Assembly (NCBI RefSeq): GCF_017591435.1
Contig: NC_059281.1
Location: forward strand, 13,094,902 to 13,158,901
Direction of reading: 5' to 3'
DNA: 64,000 nucleotides
DNA from: Portunus trituberculatus
Taxonomy: Eukaryota; Arthropoda; Malacostraca; Decapoda; Portunidae
Part shown: positions 42,202-54,259 of the stretch, piece after piece
How positions within the stretch are numbered: the first letter of the stretch is position 1
Layout of the letters: every line of letters starts with the position of its first letter
Notes under the pieces: model-generated
Databases searched by the model: none
What the model was told of the DNA's origin: nothing
What the model saw: the letters and a program-made list of their open reading frames with translations, nothing else
Position numbers and translations under genes: made by a program

Positions 42202-43096
42202 ATGGACCTCAGATATTACCTCGATGAGACGGGCAAGAAGATCTACACACTCAAGGTAAGCGTGAATTGTGGGGAAGGCAGGAAGACACATGAGTTAATC
42301 CAGTCAATCATTCAGGTAGCAGTCAGGGAAGGTTCACCCCAATAGAGGATAGGTAGTGAGTGGCCATATGCTTTACTAAGATTTGGTATACCGATTGATT
42401 CTTATGTATTTACTTTTTTATATTTTCAGGATAAGGATCCACATGGAAAACCCACATTCTCTGCCCACCCAGGTATGAAAATATTGGTTTGCGTTGTTGC
42501 TTTATATATACAAGGCTTTATAGTCCCAAATCTCAATACATACAAATTATTTATCAATGCACAGCAAAAACAAATAATTTCCCTCCACCCTGTCATTCTA
42601 CTGGTTCTTACACTTAGTCATACTTCAACCTTGCTTCTTCAAATTTAAGTGAGGGTGACTGTTGACAGACTTTTAGAATCTTAACAGTATGTGGGCAAAA
42701 TATAACATAATCTTAGTCTTCTAATTTTGAGGCAGTAATCATGTACTTCTGAGCAAAATATGATAGCTTTCTCAAATTGTGATCTAGTTTTTCATTGAAA
42801 AGATCAGCAGTGAAATAAAAGAACAGACTTATATAAACTTAACCTTACCTTTTTCAGTATTCATAAATTTTGATGCCCTTGACTAGTATTCCTCTTATAT
42901 TAAAAAAGAAGTATATACAATATGAAATAAAATGTTATGTTAATCCCATGAAGGTGTACATGTGAAGGAATTAAGTAACCTCACCTCATCTCCCACAGCA
43001 CGATTCAGCCCGGAGGACAAGTATTCCTTCTACCGCCTTACCATCAAGAGAAGATTCGGTCTGCTGCTCACCCAGAAACCTCCCATTGTCTATTAA
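42202..43096 (+). CDS. NOP10: H/ACA ribonucleoprotein subunit NOP10, 3 exons
   Basis: Exons 42202-42255, 42430-42472 and 42999-43096 join in phase to exactly 64 residues, the family length. The protein reads MDLRYYLDETGKKIYTLK, then a central PHGKPTFSAHPARFSP, and ends RRFGLLLTQKPPIVY, matching eukaryotic NOP10 almost position by position. NOP10 binds the dyskerin pseudouridine synthase and is a core part of H/ACA snoRNPs that modify rRNA and snRNA, and of the telomerase RNP in animals. I chose the ATG at 42202 because homologues begin at that residue. An ATG two codons upstream (42196) would add only Met-Gly. It is the head-to-head neighbour of the AP-4 sigma-like gene. Confidence 0.95.
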
Positions 43097-44300
43097 TCCA
43101 CCAGTGAAGAGTGGAACTTGATGTGTTTCCTGTAGGATTGAAACTCAGTATGGTGTCAAGATACTGAATCAATATCACCCTTTTATATATTATTACTTCA
43201 TTTATTGTACCTGTGGAGAATAGATGTCTGGTTATTTACAGTGAGGAGTTGACTGTCTATGTCTTTGTCTATGTTATGCCCATTGAAGTCAGGCATATAG
43301 TGTTTGATGATTGTTGAATTGGCTGATTATATTTGATTGGTTAAGAGAAGGGGAGGTGAAGTGACAAAGAAATATGGCAATAATGAGAATAAGCAGTGTA
43401 CTAAAATTATCAATAGTGATGAAATTGAGTTGGAGTCAGTGTAATTCAAATATATATTAGGATGAACTTTGATGTGTGTCATATTCCCATTTTTAGTGAC
43501 GTGAAGAGCAACATAAGTCCAGTGAGGCATAAACATTTTGTTTGTGTAAGTAAAGTAATGGCTAAAAGTGATAAGTATATGTGATGGTTCATCACATTAT
43601 CCTTACTGGATACTAAAACCAAATTGTTTTATTTATTGATTGTCACGGATAATGAAGAAAGGGGGAAAAGCCCACTGTTGTCTACCTAGAGGAAAGGGCA
43701 AAAAGGAGAATGTATTAACGTCTACACGTTACTTGGTGTTCTCTAATAAGTTATTTCTAACGTTACAAGGAAAATAGAAAGTTAGTAAATCCTTAATGAA
43801 GAGAATAAGACGGATATTCACAAATTTTAATAGTAGCAATAGTATACAACAAATGCTCTTGGATCAAAAGTTTCAAAACAAATTTAAATGATACAAAACA
43901 AAAGCAAAGAAAGATGTAAATAACAATCCATGAAATTTTGTACAATAGTCTGCAAAATCATTGACATTGTATAGGTAGATAGATAGTATATAGCAGTGAT
44001 TCAAGTACCAGACCAAAAAGAGAAAGAAAGCCAACACCATACATAAAAAAAAAAAAAAGCAAATCAAATAAATAACAAAAAGAAAACAACCAAAATATTC
44101 TCTAAAAAATATTGGTATTGCATAAATAGAAACACAATAATCACACAATTAGCAGACGAACAATGAAATACAAAAATACACCAGGGAAATCAAAACTACT
44201 CAAAGAATAATAATAAAAATCAATAAAAAAATAACGTTCATTCAAAATATTACATGGAAACAAATAAAAACTCCGGAGAACAAAACCTCACACTACTAGA
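43097..44300. other. NOP10 3' region and intergenic DNA
   Basis: AT-rich with long A-rich strings (43860-44240). No exon or known element. The minus-strand 91-codon open frame at 43873-44148 is AT-rich, hydrophobic by composition and without a domain. Confidence 0.5.
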
Positions 44301-44309
44301 CATTTTGAG

Positions 44310-44498
44310 TCAGGTAGTCGAGCACGCGGCGTCTGCTTGTGACAGTGTAGGGGGCGGGCAAGTCAATACTCCTTTTAATTCTCGTGTTTCCTAGTCACTG
44401 TGTGTCCCTTCCTGCCCGTCCACCTAGAATTTGTCTCTTCAGAGTGAGGTGAGACCCGGTGGCAGCCCTGAGGAGCGTGGTGAGGAGAAATACAGGCG
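44310..44498 (+). promoter_or_regulatory. Probable promoter and untranslated first exon of the ELOVL4-like gene
   Basis: Composition shifts to GC-rich at about 44310-44720. A consensus splice donor (GGCG|GTAAGG) lies at 44498/44499, and a matching acceptor (CTCCCTGGCAG) at 45491-45501 opens the exon that carries the ATG at 45551. This makes an untranslated exon ending at 44498 plausible. The transcription start cannot be fixed from sequence. Confidence 0.45.
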
Positions 44499-45550
44499 GT
44501 AAGGGTTGGAGAGGCGGCGAGGGGAGAGGGAGTGTGTGCGTGTGCGGTGTGGTGTGGTGGCATGGAAGTGTAGGGGCGTGTTGCAGGAGTGTTGTTTGTA
44601 GTGATTCAATAAGGATATGTGAGGTTAGGATGCAGTGGGATCGATGATTGAATGATGAGAATAATGTTAAGTGCCGTGGGAGTGTTGCCTGGGTGTCGTG
44701 GTGATGGGAGAAGTTGATGGGGTGGTTTTTTATGGGATAGGTCAAATTTAATCATCATCTCCAACTCAGACTATGTTATTACCATGATTTATTCTAAGCT
44801 TTAGGTGAATCCTCTGAATTGTGTCACCCTCACCGATGTCCAGTGCATGTATCAAGGGATGGAGGGCATAGTGACCCTGCAAGACATGGCAACCTTGCCA
44901 GATGTGTGGCTTGTTGAAGTACTTTATTTTACACCTTGGAATTAAGAAGGGTAAATATTTACAAGAAATCCTTGTTTGCAAAATATTGTCATTTGTCTCC
45001 TTAGACTTTTGAATATTTAAATCCAAAATTGTGTATTTCAGAATCCCTGACCAACTAAACCAAAACAAACTTAATCTAAGTTAACCTAACCCTAAACCGA
45101 ATCTAATTCTGTTTCTGGCACGATGTGTTGGCTTATGAAGGCATCAATATGAGGCAGTAATGGCTGAGCACAAAAAACCTTTATAGGCACAAAGTGCAGT
45201 GAGTTTACCATCGTAACATGTAGATGTATCATGCTCTACTGACAAGGACTGATAGTAAACATTAACCTTGATGTGTTTGTCTTCAGTAAGTGTAACGTTA
45301 GGATGTGTTATATTCTAACACTGAATTGCTCAAATAGGTAAATTAAGCCACTTTTTTTATTGAACAGTGTTTACTAGAGTTGCATGTGTGTGTGTATGTT
45401 GTAGGGGCAGGCAACCTCTGTCTCTCAAAGACCTAGTGCTTAACCCACCACCCTGCTCGGCATTGATATTGAAATCAGTGTCACTCTTGTCTCCCTGGCA
45501 GCAACAACAGCAGCAGCAGCAGTATTACACCTGTTACAGTGTAAGGCAAG

Positions 45551-45642
45551 ATGGAGGTGGTTCAAGAAAAGCTACACAGGATGAAGGACCTCTATGATTG
45601 GTCCCTATCCATAGCAGGTGTGTGAGGCTGTTTTGTGGAAGA

Positions 45643-45731
<89 letters not shown>

Positions 45732-48700
45732 AGTCAGAAAATTTTTATGGGTGCTATTATAATTTTGGCATACAGATTGACAAAATTTAAACACTTTTAC
45801 TAGCAGAAACACTCTTGAGAACACAGTTTACCATTTATGTAGCCTTTTGTAAATAATGAAAGTGAGAGAGCAAAGTGTTTCTGTATACCCAAGATGTGAC
45901 AGTTTCCGTATTTATTCCCCTACATTTCCTCACAGATGATCGAGTGAGGGAGTGGCCATTGATGTCCTCCCCACTCCCGACGCTGGGTCTGATGGCAGCC
46001 TACCTTACCATGGTGAAGGTGGGCCCCAGGTTGATGCAGCACCGCCCTGCCTTCCAGTTGAGAATACCGCTTATTGTCTACAACCTTGCCATTATGCTGC
46101 TCAATCTCTACATTGGTGTGGAGGTGAGCTAGTGTGGTGGTGGTGGTATTTATGTGTGCTGTACATAAGTGGTGTTGTAGGTATAATAGTACAAACACTG
46201 TCTTTGCTATGATGATATTACCTACTAGTCATGAGTTCAGTATATTTTAATAGATACCATAACTTTTGCTACTTTTTTGTTGTGTATTCATTTTTTCTCT
46301 TCGTAGATGAAAAATTAGTTTGTTGCTTAAGTTAGGTTGATTTATATATTGCCAAGTGAATGTTAGCCTGCAGTTCTTGATCTTATGTACTTGATGCGTA
46401 TGTTTTACGTGTGGCAGATAATTTAACATTGTATCTGTGTCACTCGTACAGCTGGTCAATACTAGCCATGAATTTAATGTATTTTTAACTTATACCATAA
46501 CTTTTGCTGCTTCTTTTGTTGTGTATTAATTTTTTTCTCTTCCAAGATGAAAATTATTGTTCATTGCTTAGGTTGGGTTGATTTATTTATTGCAAAGTGG
46601 ATGTTACCCTGCAGTTCCTGGTCTTATGTACTTACATGTAGCAGATCATTTAACACTGTATCTTTGTCATCTTCACAGCTGGCCATTGTGTCAGTGAGGC
46701 TGCGGTACAGTTGGTTTTGCCAGCCGGTTGATTACTCCACCAATCCTGATGAAATGAGGGTAAGTGTTCAGTCATCCATGATAGTGAAGCCTTGACATAC
46801 CCATCTTTTCACCTCTTGGTTGCTCTGGGTGAGTGTTGCCTCAGTAGACCTTCTATGGGACTGGCATCTAAGTGGGTCTTTTTGTTTAATTGTTTTTGTT
46901 GCTCTTACATAAGAAAATATATAAGTCTTCATTTGCTCTTTCTTTACTCCATTGCCATCCCTCAAATTCTTCAGTCCCTCTTTCATCACTCCAGCTCTCT
47001 CTCAAATTGAAGAGCTTTTGAAAAAAACTATCATCCTCACACCTCAAAGCATCATTTTCACCACCTCACCACTCCTCCACCTCACATGAAGAAAAAAAAA
47101 ACTTCATTAATCATTTCCTCCACTTTATCACTCCACCACCCCACTAAAAAGGAAAAAACTCAATTCTATCTTTCTTCACTTCATCTAACACTTAAAATCC
47201 TTCAGTACTGGGGCACATTTTTGCCTTTAGTTTTGAGTATGATTAGACCATTTTATTGACATCAGAAAGGGTCTATGGAGGTCAGAAGATTAATGGTTAC
47301 AGTCTTCACTATTTTAATCCCAACCTAATTTTCTGAAGCTGTTTAAAATCACCAAATAATAAGCAGAATGAATACATAAATGCATCATGGTACTGAAGGA
47401 GTTAAACCATCATTTCCTCCACCACACCACTCCTCCACCTCACATCCCATGGTCCCTCCCTCAGATAGCAGCAGCCCTATGGTGGTACTACATATCCAAG
47501 CTGGTGGAGTTCACTGACACTCTGTTCTTCATTCTGCGCAAGAAAACTAACCAACTTACCTTCCTGCACATCTACCACCACTCCACCATGTTCTGCCTCT
47601 GGTGGATTGGCATCAAATGGGTCGCTGGTGGATCCTGTGAGTGGAGTAATTGTGGATCAGGCCATCATGCTCTTTGTTTTATTGCTTTTCTTGCTTTCTT
47701 CTTTGTTTGATGTTTTTTTTTTTTTTTTCATATATTTTGTACTCTGGGTTTTTGTTTTTGCTTCTTTCCTATTTTCTGTTCTTTTTCTATTTTGATTCCC
47801 TAGATGTGTTTTTTTTTCTTTGTCTTTTCTATTTTTTATAGTTTTTTTTTATTTCAGTGTTTATTATTTTGCTTTTTTGTGTTCATTTATTTTCTATTAT
47901 TTTTGTCTTTTTGTCTTTTATTTAAGTGTGGTCATTGTATTTTCCCTTTCTTTCAGTTTTTCATGTCTGTGTTCTTTATGTAATCAATCTAACTAGCTCT
48001 TGTCTTGACCAGATATTATTTTCATGGTTGTCTTCTCTTTTCAGGATGCATCTTTCATACACGATGTTGGCTGCATTATCAAACAAATATATTATGTACA
48101 TAGTTAATGAAAGAATCAGTGTTCCTTTGATATCACAATTTAACAACAGAATCTTTGTTCATGCACTTGTTACTGCAGTGAAATTATTTAAGTTCTCTGT
48201 AATTTTCTTTGACATTCTATTGTATATTGTTTTTCTCTTTGTGTGTCTCTTAAACAGTATAAATCACAACTAGGCCTGGAACACACCACACCTGTCAGCC
48301 TCTCAATGTACCAACACCTTGCCAAGCATTGACAGACTCACACAAAGACCAGCCATCCTAACTAATTTCTGGGATGGACTGGGATATGTTAGATTAGGTC
48401 AAGTTACATAACCTAATCTAAGCTTACTTTACCCAAGAGAAGTTGGAGTGGCTGGTCTTCATGTGAGCCTGTTTATTTTATCCTTTTAGAGCACTTTTTT
48501 AAAGACTACCAGCACACATAGTAGATAGATGACTTAAGCTGCCAACACACCTACATTTTATTGACACACCTAAGAGACACAGTCAAGTAGAGGGAGTGCA
48601 TTCAGTCCTCCCACATTAGTAACCTTTTCTATTTATCAAGCTTTTACTCAGCAGTCTGTATTCTCAAATGGTTCATTCAAAGGATATTGGAGTTGATTTG

Positions 48701-50470
48701 TTGGGTTCCCATGGTGTTTTGTCATACATATGGTGCTGAGTCCGTTTAACATGAAAAAAAAAAAAAACACACACACACACACGAGAAGCTACAAGAAATT
48801 GTCAGTTCTGTGTGTGGCAATCCCCTTATGAAACACACCTGCCCAGTTCTACCTATCATCCATAATTGTCTTTAATCTTTTAAGGCTGCCTTCTGACTCA
48901 ACACTAAGGATTTTTTTATTGAGTCTATTCCAATGGAACCTTTTTAACATGGAGTCAGATGCCAAAACATTTGAGAGTACAGATTCGTGAACAATTGAAG
49001 CGCATTGTCCTCCCTTCCTGGAGCGTCTCCTTTTAACGCACCTCAAATGTTTCAGCCTTTTTGGCCGCCATGATGAACAGCTTTGTGCACGTGGTCATGT
49101 ATGCTTACTATGGCCTTTCCGCCTTTGGCCCAGCGGTGCAGAAGTACTTGTGGTGGAAGAAGCACATCACCTGCATACAGCTGGTAGGGATGGTCTGTTT
49201 GTTTGGGTTGATCGCCCTCCCCATACCTGAAGCATCTTGGGACTGAGTCTTATGTGGCCCTCCTCTTCCTCCTCTTCCTCCTTCTTTTTCTTCATTATCA
49301 TCATCACTTGTTCTCCAGTTGGTAGAGACTTCTTGTCAGGTTGATATTGCCATTTCATTCTGTTTCTGATCACATTGAGGTTCTAGTTTTTCATTCTGCT
49401 GTGTTGTGTCATTTTAATTTCATGTTTGTCTCCTGTTTCTGTGAAGTATTTGAGTGAGAATGAGTGCCGTGTATGGTATAGGTGCTGTTTGGAATATTAA
49501 AAGATTACATTTAGTATGCAATTTGCTTGAGAAAGCTTTTTCTTGGTCCAAATTCATCTATGAATTTTTTTTTTAATTTTTTTTATTTATTTTTTTTTTT
49601 TACATTACAAGGGCACTGGCCAAGGGCAAACAAAGTGTTGGAAAAAAAAAATCCCGCTGGTTGCCAGGCCCTGTTAAGAGGAAAGTAGAAAGAGAAAAAC
49701 AAAAATCTAAAAGGAGGGTCCAGTTAACGTAAGAGGTGTCTTGACACCTCTTTGAAAGAGTTTAAGTCATAGGCAGGTGGAAATACAGACACAGGTAGAG
49801 AGTTCCAGAGTTTACCAGTGTAGGGAATGAAGGAGTGAAGATACTGGTTAACTCTTGCATTAGGAAGATGGACAGAATAGGGATGAGAAGAAGTAGAGAG
49901 TCTTGTGCAGCGAGGCCGCAGGAGGGGGGAAGGCATGCAGTTAGCAAGTTCAGAAGAGCAGACAGCATGAAAACAGCGGTAGAAGACAGATAAAGATGCA
50001 ACATTGCGGCGGTGACTTAAAGAATCAAGACAGTCAGTTAGTTATGTTTGTGTGTGTCTGTGCATGTGGTTTAAAGTTATAGGAAATACATACAGATCTG
50101 CTGCTGTGTATTGTCTCAAAAAAAGTGAATTCATATAGACTGAAAATTATTGTTAAGTCACCTATAGTGCACCTCAGCGGCTTCACACCTGACACAGGGG
50201 TGGACACATGTTGAATGGAGAGCTTCTATTGACTGACTGACCGACCTTCCTTGCTTGTTTTGTGTCTCTGTTCTCTCACATGTCATGATTTTCAAAGCTT
50301 TACCACCTGGTTGTATAGAATTTCATCACCTTTTCACTGTATCACCTTAAAAACATGTGGTCTGCATGGGTGAGGCAAAGGAGGAAGATAAAGAGTACTA
50401 AAGAAGTTTTGTGTGTGTGGAAAGTATTATATTGATGCAGATGGTTTTGTTCATATATAAGTCATTATGT

Positions 50471-50511
<41 letters not shown>

Positions 50512-52657
50512 AGTTAGAACTAGAATGTCAAGTAAAGTTTGTCTTTCCACTTATCTGCAAGAAGCAGTTACCATAAAAAACTGAATAAATACCAGTTTTC
50601 CACACCAAGTTTCTTCAAGGAATGGAATGTTTACTAATACAAGCCCAAGTGTACAGATGGATATTTAGTTCTCCCTCCAAGTTTTTTAGGGAGAGCATAC
50701 ATTGTGTTACATTTGTGAATCTGTAACAGAAACACAGTGATTCACTGCCTGGTTTCAGATCCAGTTCACCAGTGCAGGGGTGCTGGGGGCCCGGGCCATC
50801 GTAGTGGGATGTGACTTCCCCCTTTGGATGCAGTATGCTCTGGTGGTGTACATGAGTAGCTTTATCATCCTCTTTGGCCAGTTCTATGTCCAGCACTATA
50901 GGCTCAAGGTAAGGCTCTCCCCTCCCCTCACTCCTCCTTCAGTGCTTCTGTTTAGATTGGTTCAGAGAAGTAAGTTGATAGAAGGATATTCATGAGATGT
51001 GCTTTAAAAATGTCCTGCTGCACTGCTCCTCTGATGTGGGCATTCTTAAATGAGATGTAGTAATGATAAGCAAGTTTTGATTATTTTCATTGAAGGTGAC
51101 AAAAAAGTTACACAAAATACCATGGGAAGCATAATATTCTAGATTTCATTTCCTTTTATGACAAGTGTTCTTAAATGTGTGTGTGTGTTTGTATTCCTCC
51201 TTGAGTAGCAAAAGAGGGTGAAGGGAAGCAAGAATGGCACCGCCGGCCACCAGGGAGGAGCTAACGGCATCACCCACAATGGCGTGACCTCAGCCAAGCA
51301 GCACATGGCCAATGGTGTGGTCAGGCAGGACGGACAGGTGAGGCTGGGTACTGCTTGTTCTTTCTTTTTCTATCTTCCTCCCTCCCTCACCACTGATTAG
51401 ATGTTCTATATAATGTGGAATAATTTGCTAGGAAAACTCCATTTCTTCTCACAACTTCCTATACAGGCAACCCCCGCTTAACAAAGGGATTACGTTCCCA
51501 AAAAACACTTTGTTAAGCGAAACTTCGTTAAGCGAACCGATTATAATAAGTTTAACCTGACTTGAACTTCCATTGAGAGTAAGCAAAGCGAGAGTGCATC
51601 ATAGTACAGTGAAAGGTTTAATGAAAGTAGAAATTATGAAGTTTAACATTTAGGCAGTTTAATGTAAGTCATTATAATGTACACTAATGTATGTATGTAT
51701 GTAACTTTATAATGTTGATGATCTTAAATTTATGAAGGGATGGAGAGTGAAACGGGAAAGACACTAACCGGCAACCTGTGGAATGTAAACAAAGGGTGCA
51801 TCATTGTACCGCATGCAAAACTTATGTACCACATTTCCACAAGGCTTTCCATTTTATCCATTGTAGAGTCACGAGTTCAGGTGGTTCTTTTAGCTTGCAA
51901 GGAAGATACAGTCTCACCAGCCTTCTTAATAGAGTCTGCTGACTTGAAAATAGAGACAGTAGATAGAGTCAAGATGGTGGTCAGCAATGCTATAGTTTTC
52001 TTGCCTCTCGTGTCTGTGAATAATATCCAGCTTCACTTCGAGAGTAAGAGACTTCCTGGTCTTCTTAGGAATGCTAGGCCACATTGCAGGGCGTTTTGGT
52101 GGTAAGTTGAGCGAGTGAAGACGAGCTGCTGCTGATGCTGTTATGGGAGTGAGTGGTGCGTGTGTTGTCCACGAGAGGCTTGATCTTGATTCTACAGGTG
52201 TCCCAGGATTTCTCCTGAGGCAGGCCTTAGTATTTGCGGCTCCTGGTGTATTCAAAAGCTTGTCGGCTTGCATGATACGGCAGGTCTTTCAAACTTGGAA
52301 AAAATTACCTGGATAAAACTTCTTTAAAGCGAGTTTGGTGTTCGTTAAATGAGCAGATGGTAGTAAAATAAAACCTTCGTTGTAGCGAAATTTTGTTGTG
52401 TGAACCTTTGTTAAACGGGGGTTGCCTGTATTTATCATTTACTGAGGGATGAATTCCTAGGAATGCCATATTTCTTCACAACTAAACTAGCCATTTAGTG
52501 AGGAACAGAAAACTTAATTACCTGGTTAAATCAGGCTCACAAGGAAGGCTCGGGCAAGAAGTCAGGTGGCAGCGGGCAGAAGGGCGGGCAGCGGGGAGGC
52601 AATGCTCGCACCAGGGGACAGCTGCGCCGTGAGGGCCGTGCACGCCATGACTCTTAA
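45551..52657 (+). CDS. ELOVL4: ELOVL4-like very-long-chain fatty acid elongase, 8 coding exons
   Basis: Exons: 45551-45617, 45936-46123, 46679-46759, 47465-47636, 49056-49183, 50759-50908, 51209-51337 and 52535-52657, joining in phase to 345 residues. Diagnostic motifs: KLVEFTDTLFFILRKK from residue 124, histidine box HIYHH at 147-151, NSFVHVVMYAYYG at 177-189 and QLIQF at 211-215, with about seven hydrophobic segments. The IGIKWVAGGS stretch and MNSFVHV--Y-YYGL-AFGP-VQKYLWWK favour ELOVL4. The enzyme condenses malonyl-CoA with a long-chain acyl-CoA in the ER membrane, the first step of elongation. The tail (263-345) is long and rich in Lys, Gly, His and Arg and ends RARHDS, without a classic C-terminal dilysine signal. 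The introns carry a TC repeat (1), a duplicated acceptor (2), a MITE (3), a foldback element (4), a non-LTR fragment (5) and a Tigger relic (7). Confidence 0.93.
45646..45727. repeat. CT microsatellite close to the ELOVL exon 1 donor
   Basis: An 82-base TC tract on the sense strand starts 28 bases into intron 1. Confidence 0.95.
46225..46680 (+). repeat. Tandem duplication in ELOVL intron 2 that includes the 3' splice site
   Basis: Two diverged units, about 46225-46468 and 46469-46690, share CATGARTTYA, TACCATAACTTTTGCT, TTTTGTTGTGTATT, TTTTCTCTTC, GGTTGATTTAT, CCTGCAGTTC, TCTTATGTACTT and GCAGAT-ATTTAACA-TGTATCT. Each ends in a pyrimidine-poor ACAG|CTGG. The second ACAG (46678) is the true exon 3 acceptor. 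The first (CGTACAG at about 46446-46452, followed by CTGGTCAATACT) is a decoy, and the exon after it is not conserved. Confidence 0.75.
47192..47405 (-). mobile_element. TTAA-flanked MITE, copy 4
   Basis: Bounded by TTAA at 47192-47195 and 47402-47405, with inner ends ATCCTTCAGTACTGG and GTACTGAAGGAG. It aligns throughout with the reverse complement of the copy at 1106-1320 (CATTTTTGCCTT, GACCATTTTATTGACAT, CAGTCTTCACTATT, GAAGCTGT-TAAAAT). It sits 60 bases upstream of ELOVL exon 4. Confidence 0.85.
48333..48475. repeat. Foldback/palindromic element in ELOVL intron 4
   Basis: The centre is a perfect 11-base inverted pair, TTAGATTAGGT (48389-48399) and ACCTAATCTAA (48411-48421), around an 11-base loop. 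The outer arms pair imperfectly: GACTCACACAAAGACCAGCC (about 48333-48352) against GGCTGGTCTTCATGTGAGCC (about 48453-48472). The whole can fold as one hairpin of about 140 bases. No protein frame. Confidence 0.65.
49562..50040 (-). mobile_element. 5'-truncated non-LTR retrotransposon, C-terminal end, antisense in ELOVL intron 5
   Basis: On the minus strand a single open frame from about 50038 to 49724 reads SLSHRRNVASLSVFYRCFHA, then HPYSVHLPNARVN, FIPYTGKLWNSLPVSVFP and DLNSFKEVSRHLLR before a stop. This is the C-terminal region seen after the reverse transcriptase in Jockey-like LINEs. A 3' untranslated part of about 120 bases ends in ATGTAAAAAA and an A-rich tail (T-rich at 49565-49605 on plus). 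The uninterrupted frame suggests a fairly recent insertion. Flanking target duplications are not obvious. Confidence 0.75.
50471..50508. repeat. GT microsatellite in ELOVL intron 5
   Basis: A 38-base GT tract. Confidence 0.95.
51464..52428 (-). mobile_element. Degenerate pogo/Tigger-type DNA transposon in ELOVL intron 7
   Basis: Inverted ends CAGGCAACCCCCGCTTAAC (51464-51482) and, on the other strand from 52428, CAGGCAACCCCCGTTTAAC, flanked by TA on both sides, the target of Tc1/mariner-pogo elements. On the minus strand, 52200-51890 encodes KRPAMWPSIPKKTRKSLTLE followed by VKLDIIHRHE, the N-terminal helix-turn-helix of Tigger/CENP-B-type transposases. In a shifted frame it then reads IFKSADSIKKAGETVSSLQA. 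Frameshifts and the 965-base length (a full Tigger is over 2 kb) show an internally deleted, inactive copy. Confidence 0.85.
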
Positions 52658-53409
<752 letters not shown>

Positions 53410-54172
53410 CTGTACACTGAAATGTACAGTGATGTGGGAGATGAGTGCACTGAACTCTGTGTCTGCTAAGTATGTTCGTCATGAAGAGAAGTCATATTAG
53501 TGGTGTACTACGTATTTGGAAGTAATGATGAAACGCATTTAGTTATATAAGACAGCTTTAACTACTAATATGTATACACTGTTGTAGTGTATCCACATTC
53601 CTCAGGATGAGAAAGACTCAGAATCTGTCAGTGTCTCTCTGTATGCCAGGCTGAGATTCCCTTCAATGGAGATCACCCAGATATTCATAACACATCATCT
53701 TCTCTCATGGAAATAGAGATAGTACAGAGGAGGATGCTCCCTGTCCCCAGCTGGCCCCTGTGACTTACCTTTAATTAATGCTGTACAGGGAATGCTGTGG
53801 CAACATTCTTCCACTTTGGCCACAGTGTGCCATCAAACCATCCTCCTACCACAGCAGGGGGTAAAACACGCAGACGTTTGTGTTGTTAACCATGACTGGT
53901 GATCTCTCTCTTGTTCTAAGACGCAGTGCACCTTGATGAAGTTGAACATCACTGCCATATCCAGTTTTTTACTTCACCCGGTCAGTACTAGTCCAGCTCT
54001 AGATACGTGATATTGGATTGAGTAGTGCTCACTGCTGTGCAGAGTGCACGGATGACTGTCATGAGGCTCAGGATGAGTCACTTAACACTGAGCTTCATTC
54101 ATTTATCCCTAGTGTTAGTGTTACCTGCATTGTGTTGCTGAACAGTTCATTTCTCTGCTTGAGTTTGTACCC

Positions 54173-54175
<3 letters not shown>

Positions 54176-54247
<72 letters not shown>
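54176..54247. repeat. GT microsatellite
   Basis: A GT tract of about 72 bases, with a short CA run (CACACACAC) about 20 bases further on that is complementary to it. Confidence 0.95.
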
Positions 54248-54248
<1 letters not shown>

Positions 54249-54259
54249 TGTGTGCGTGT

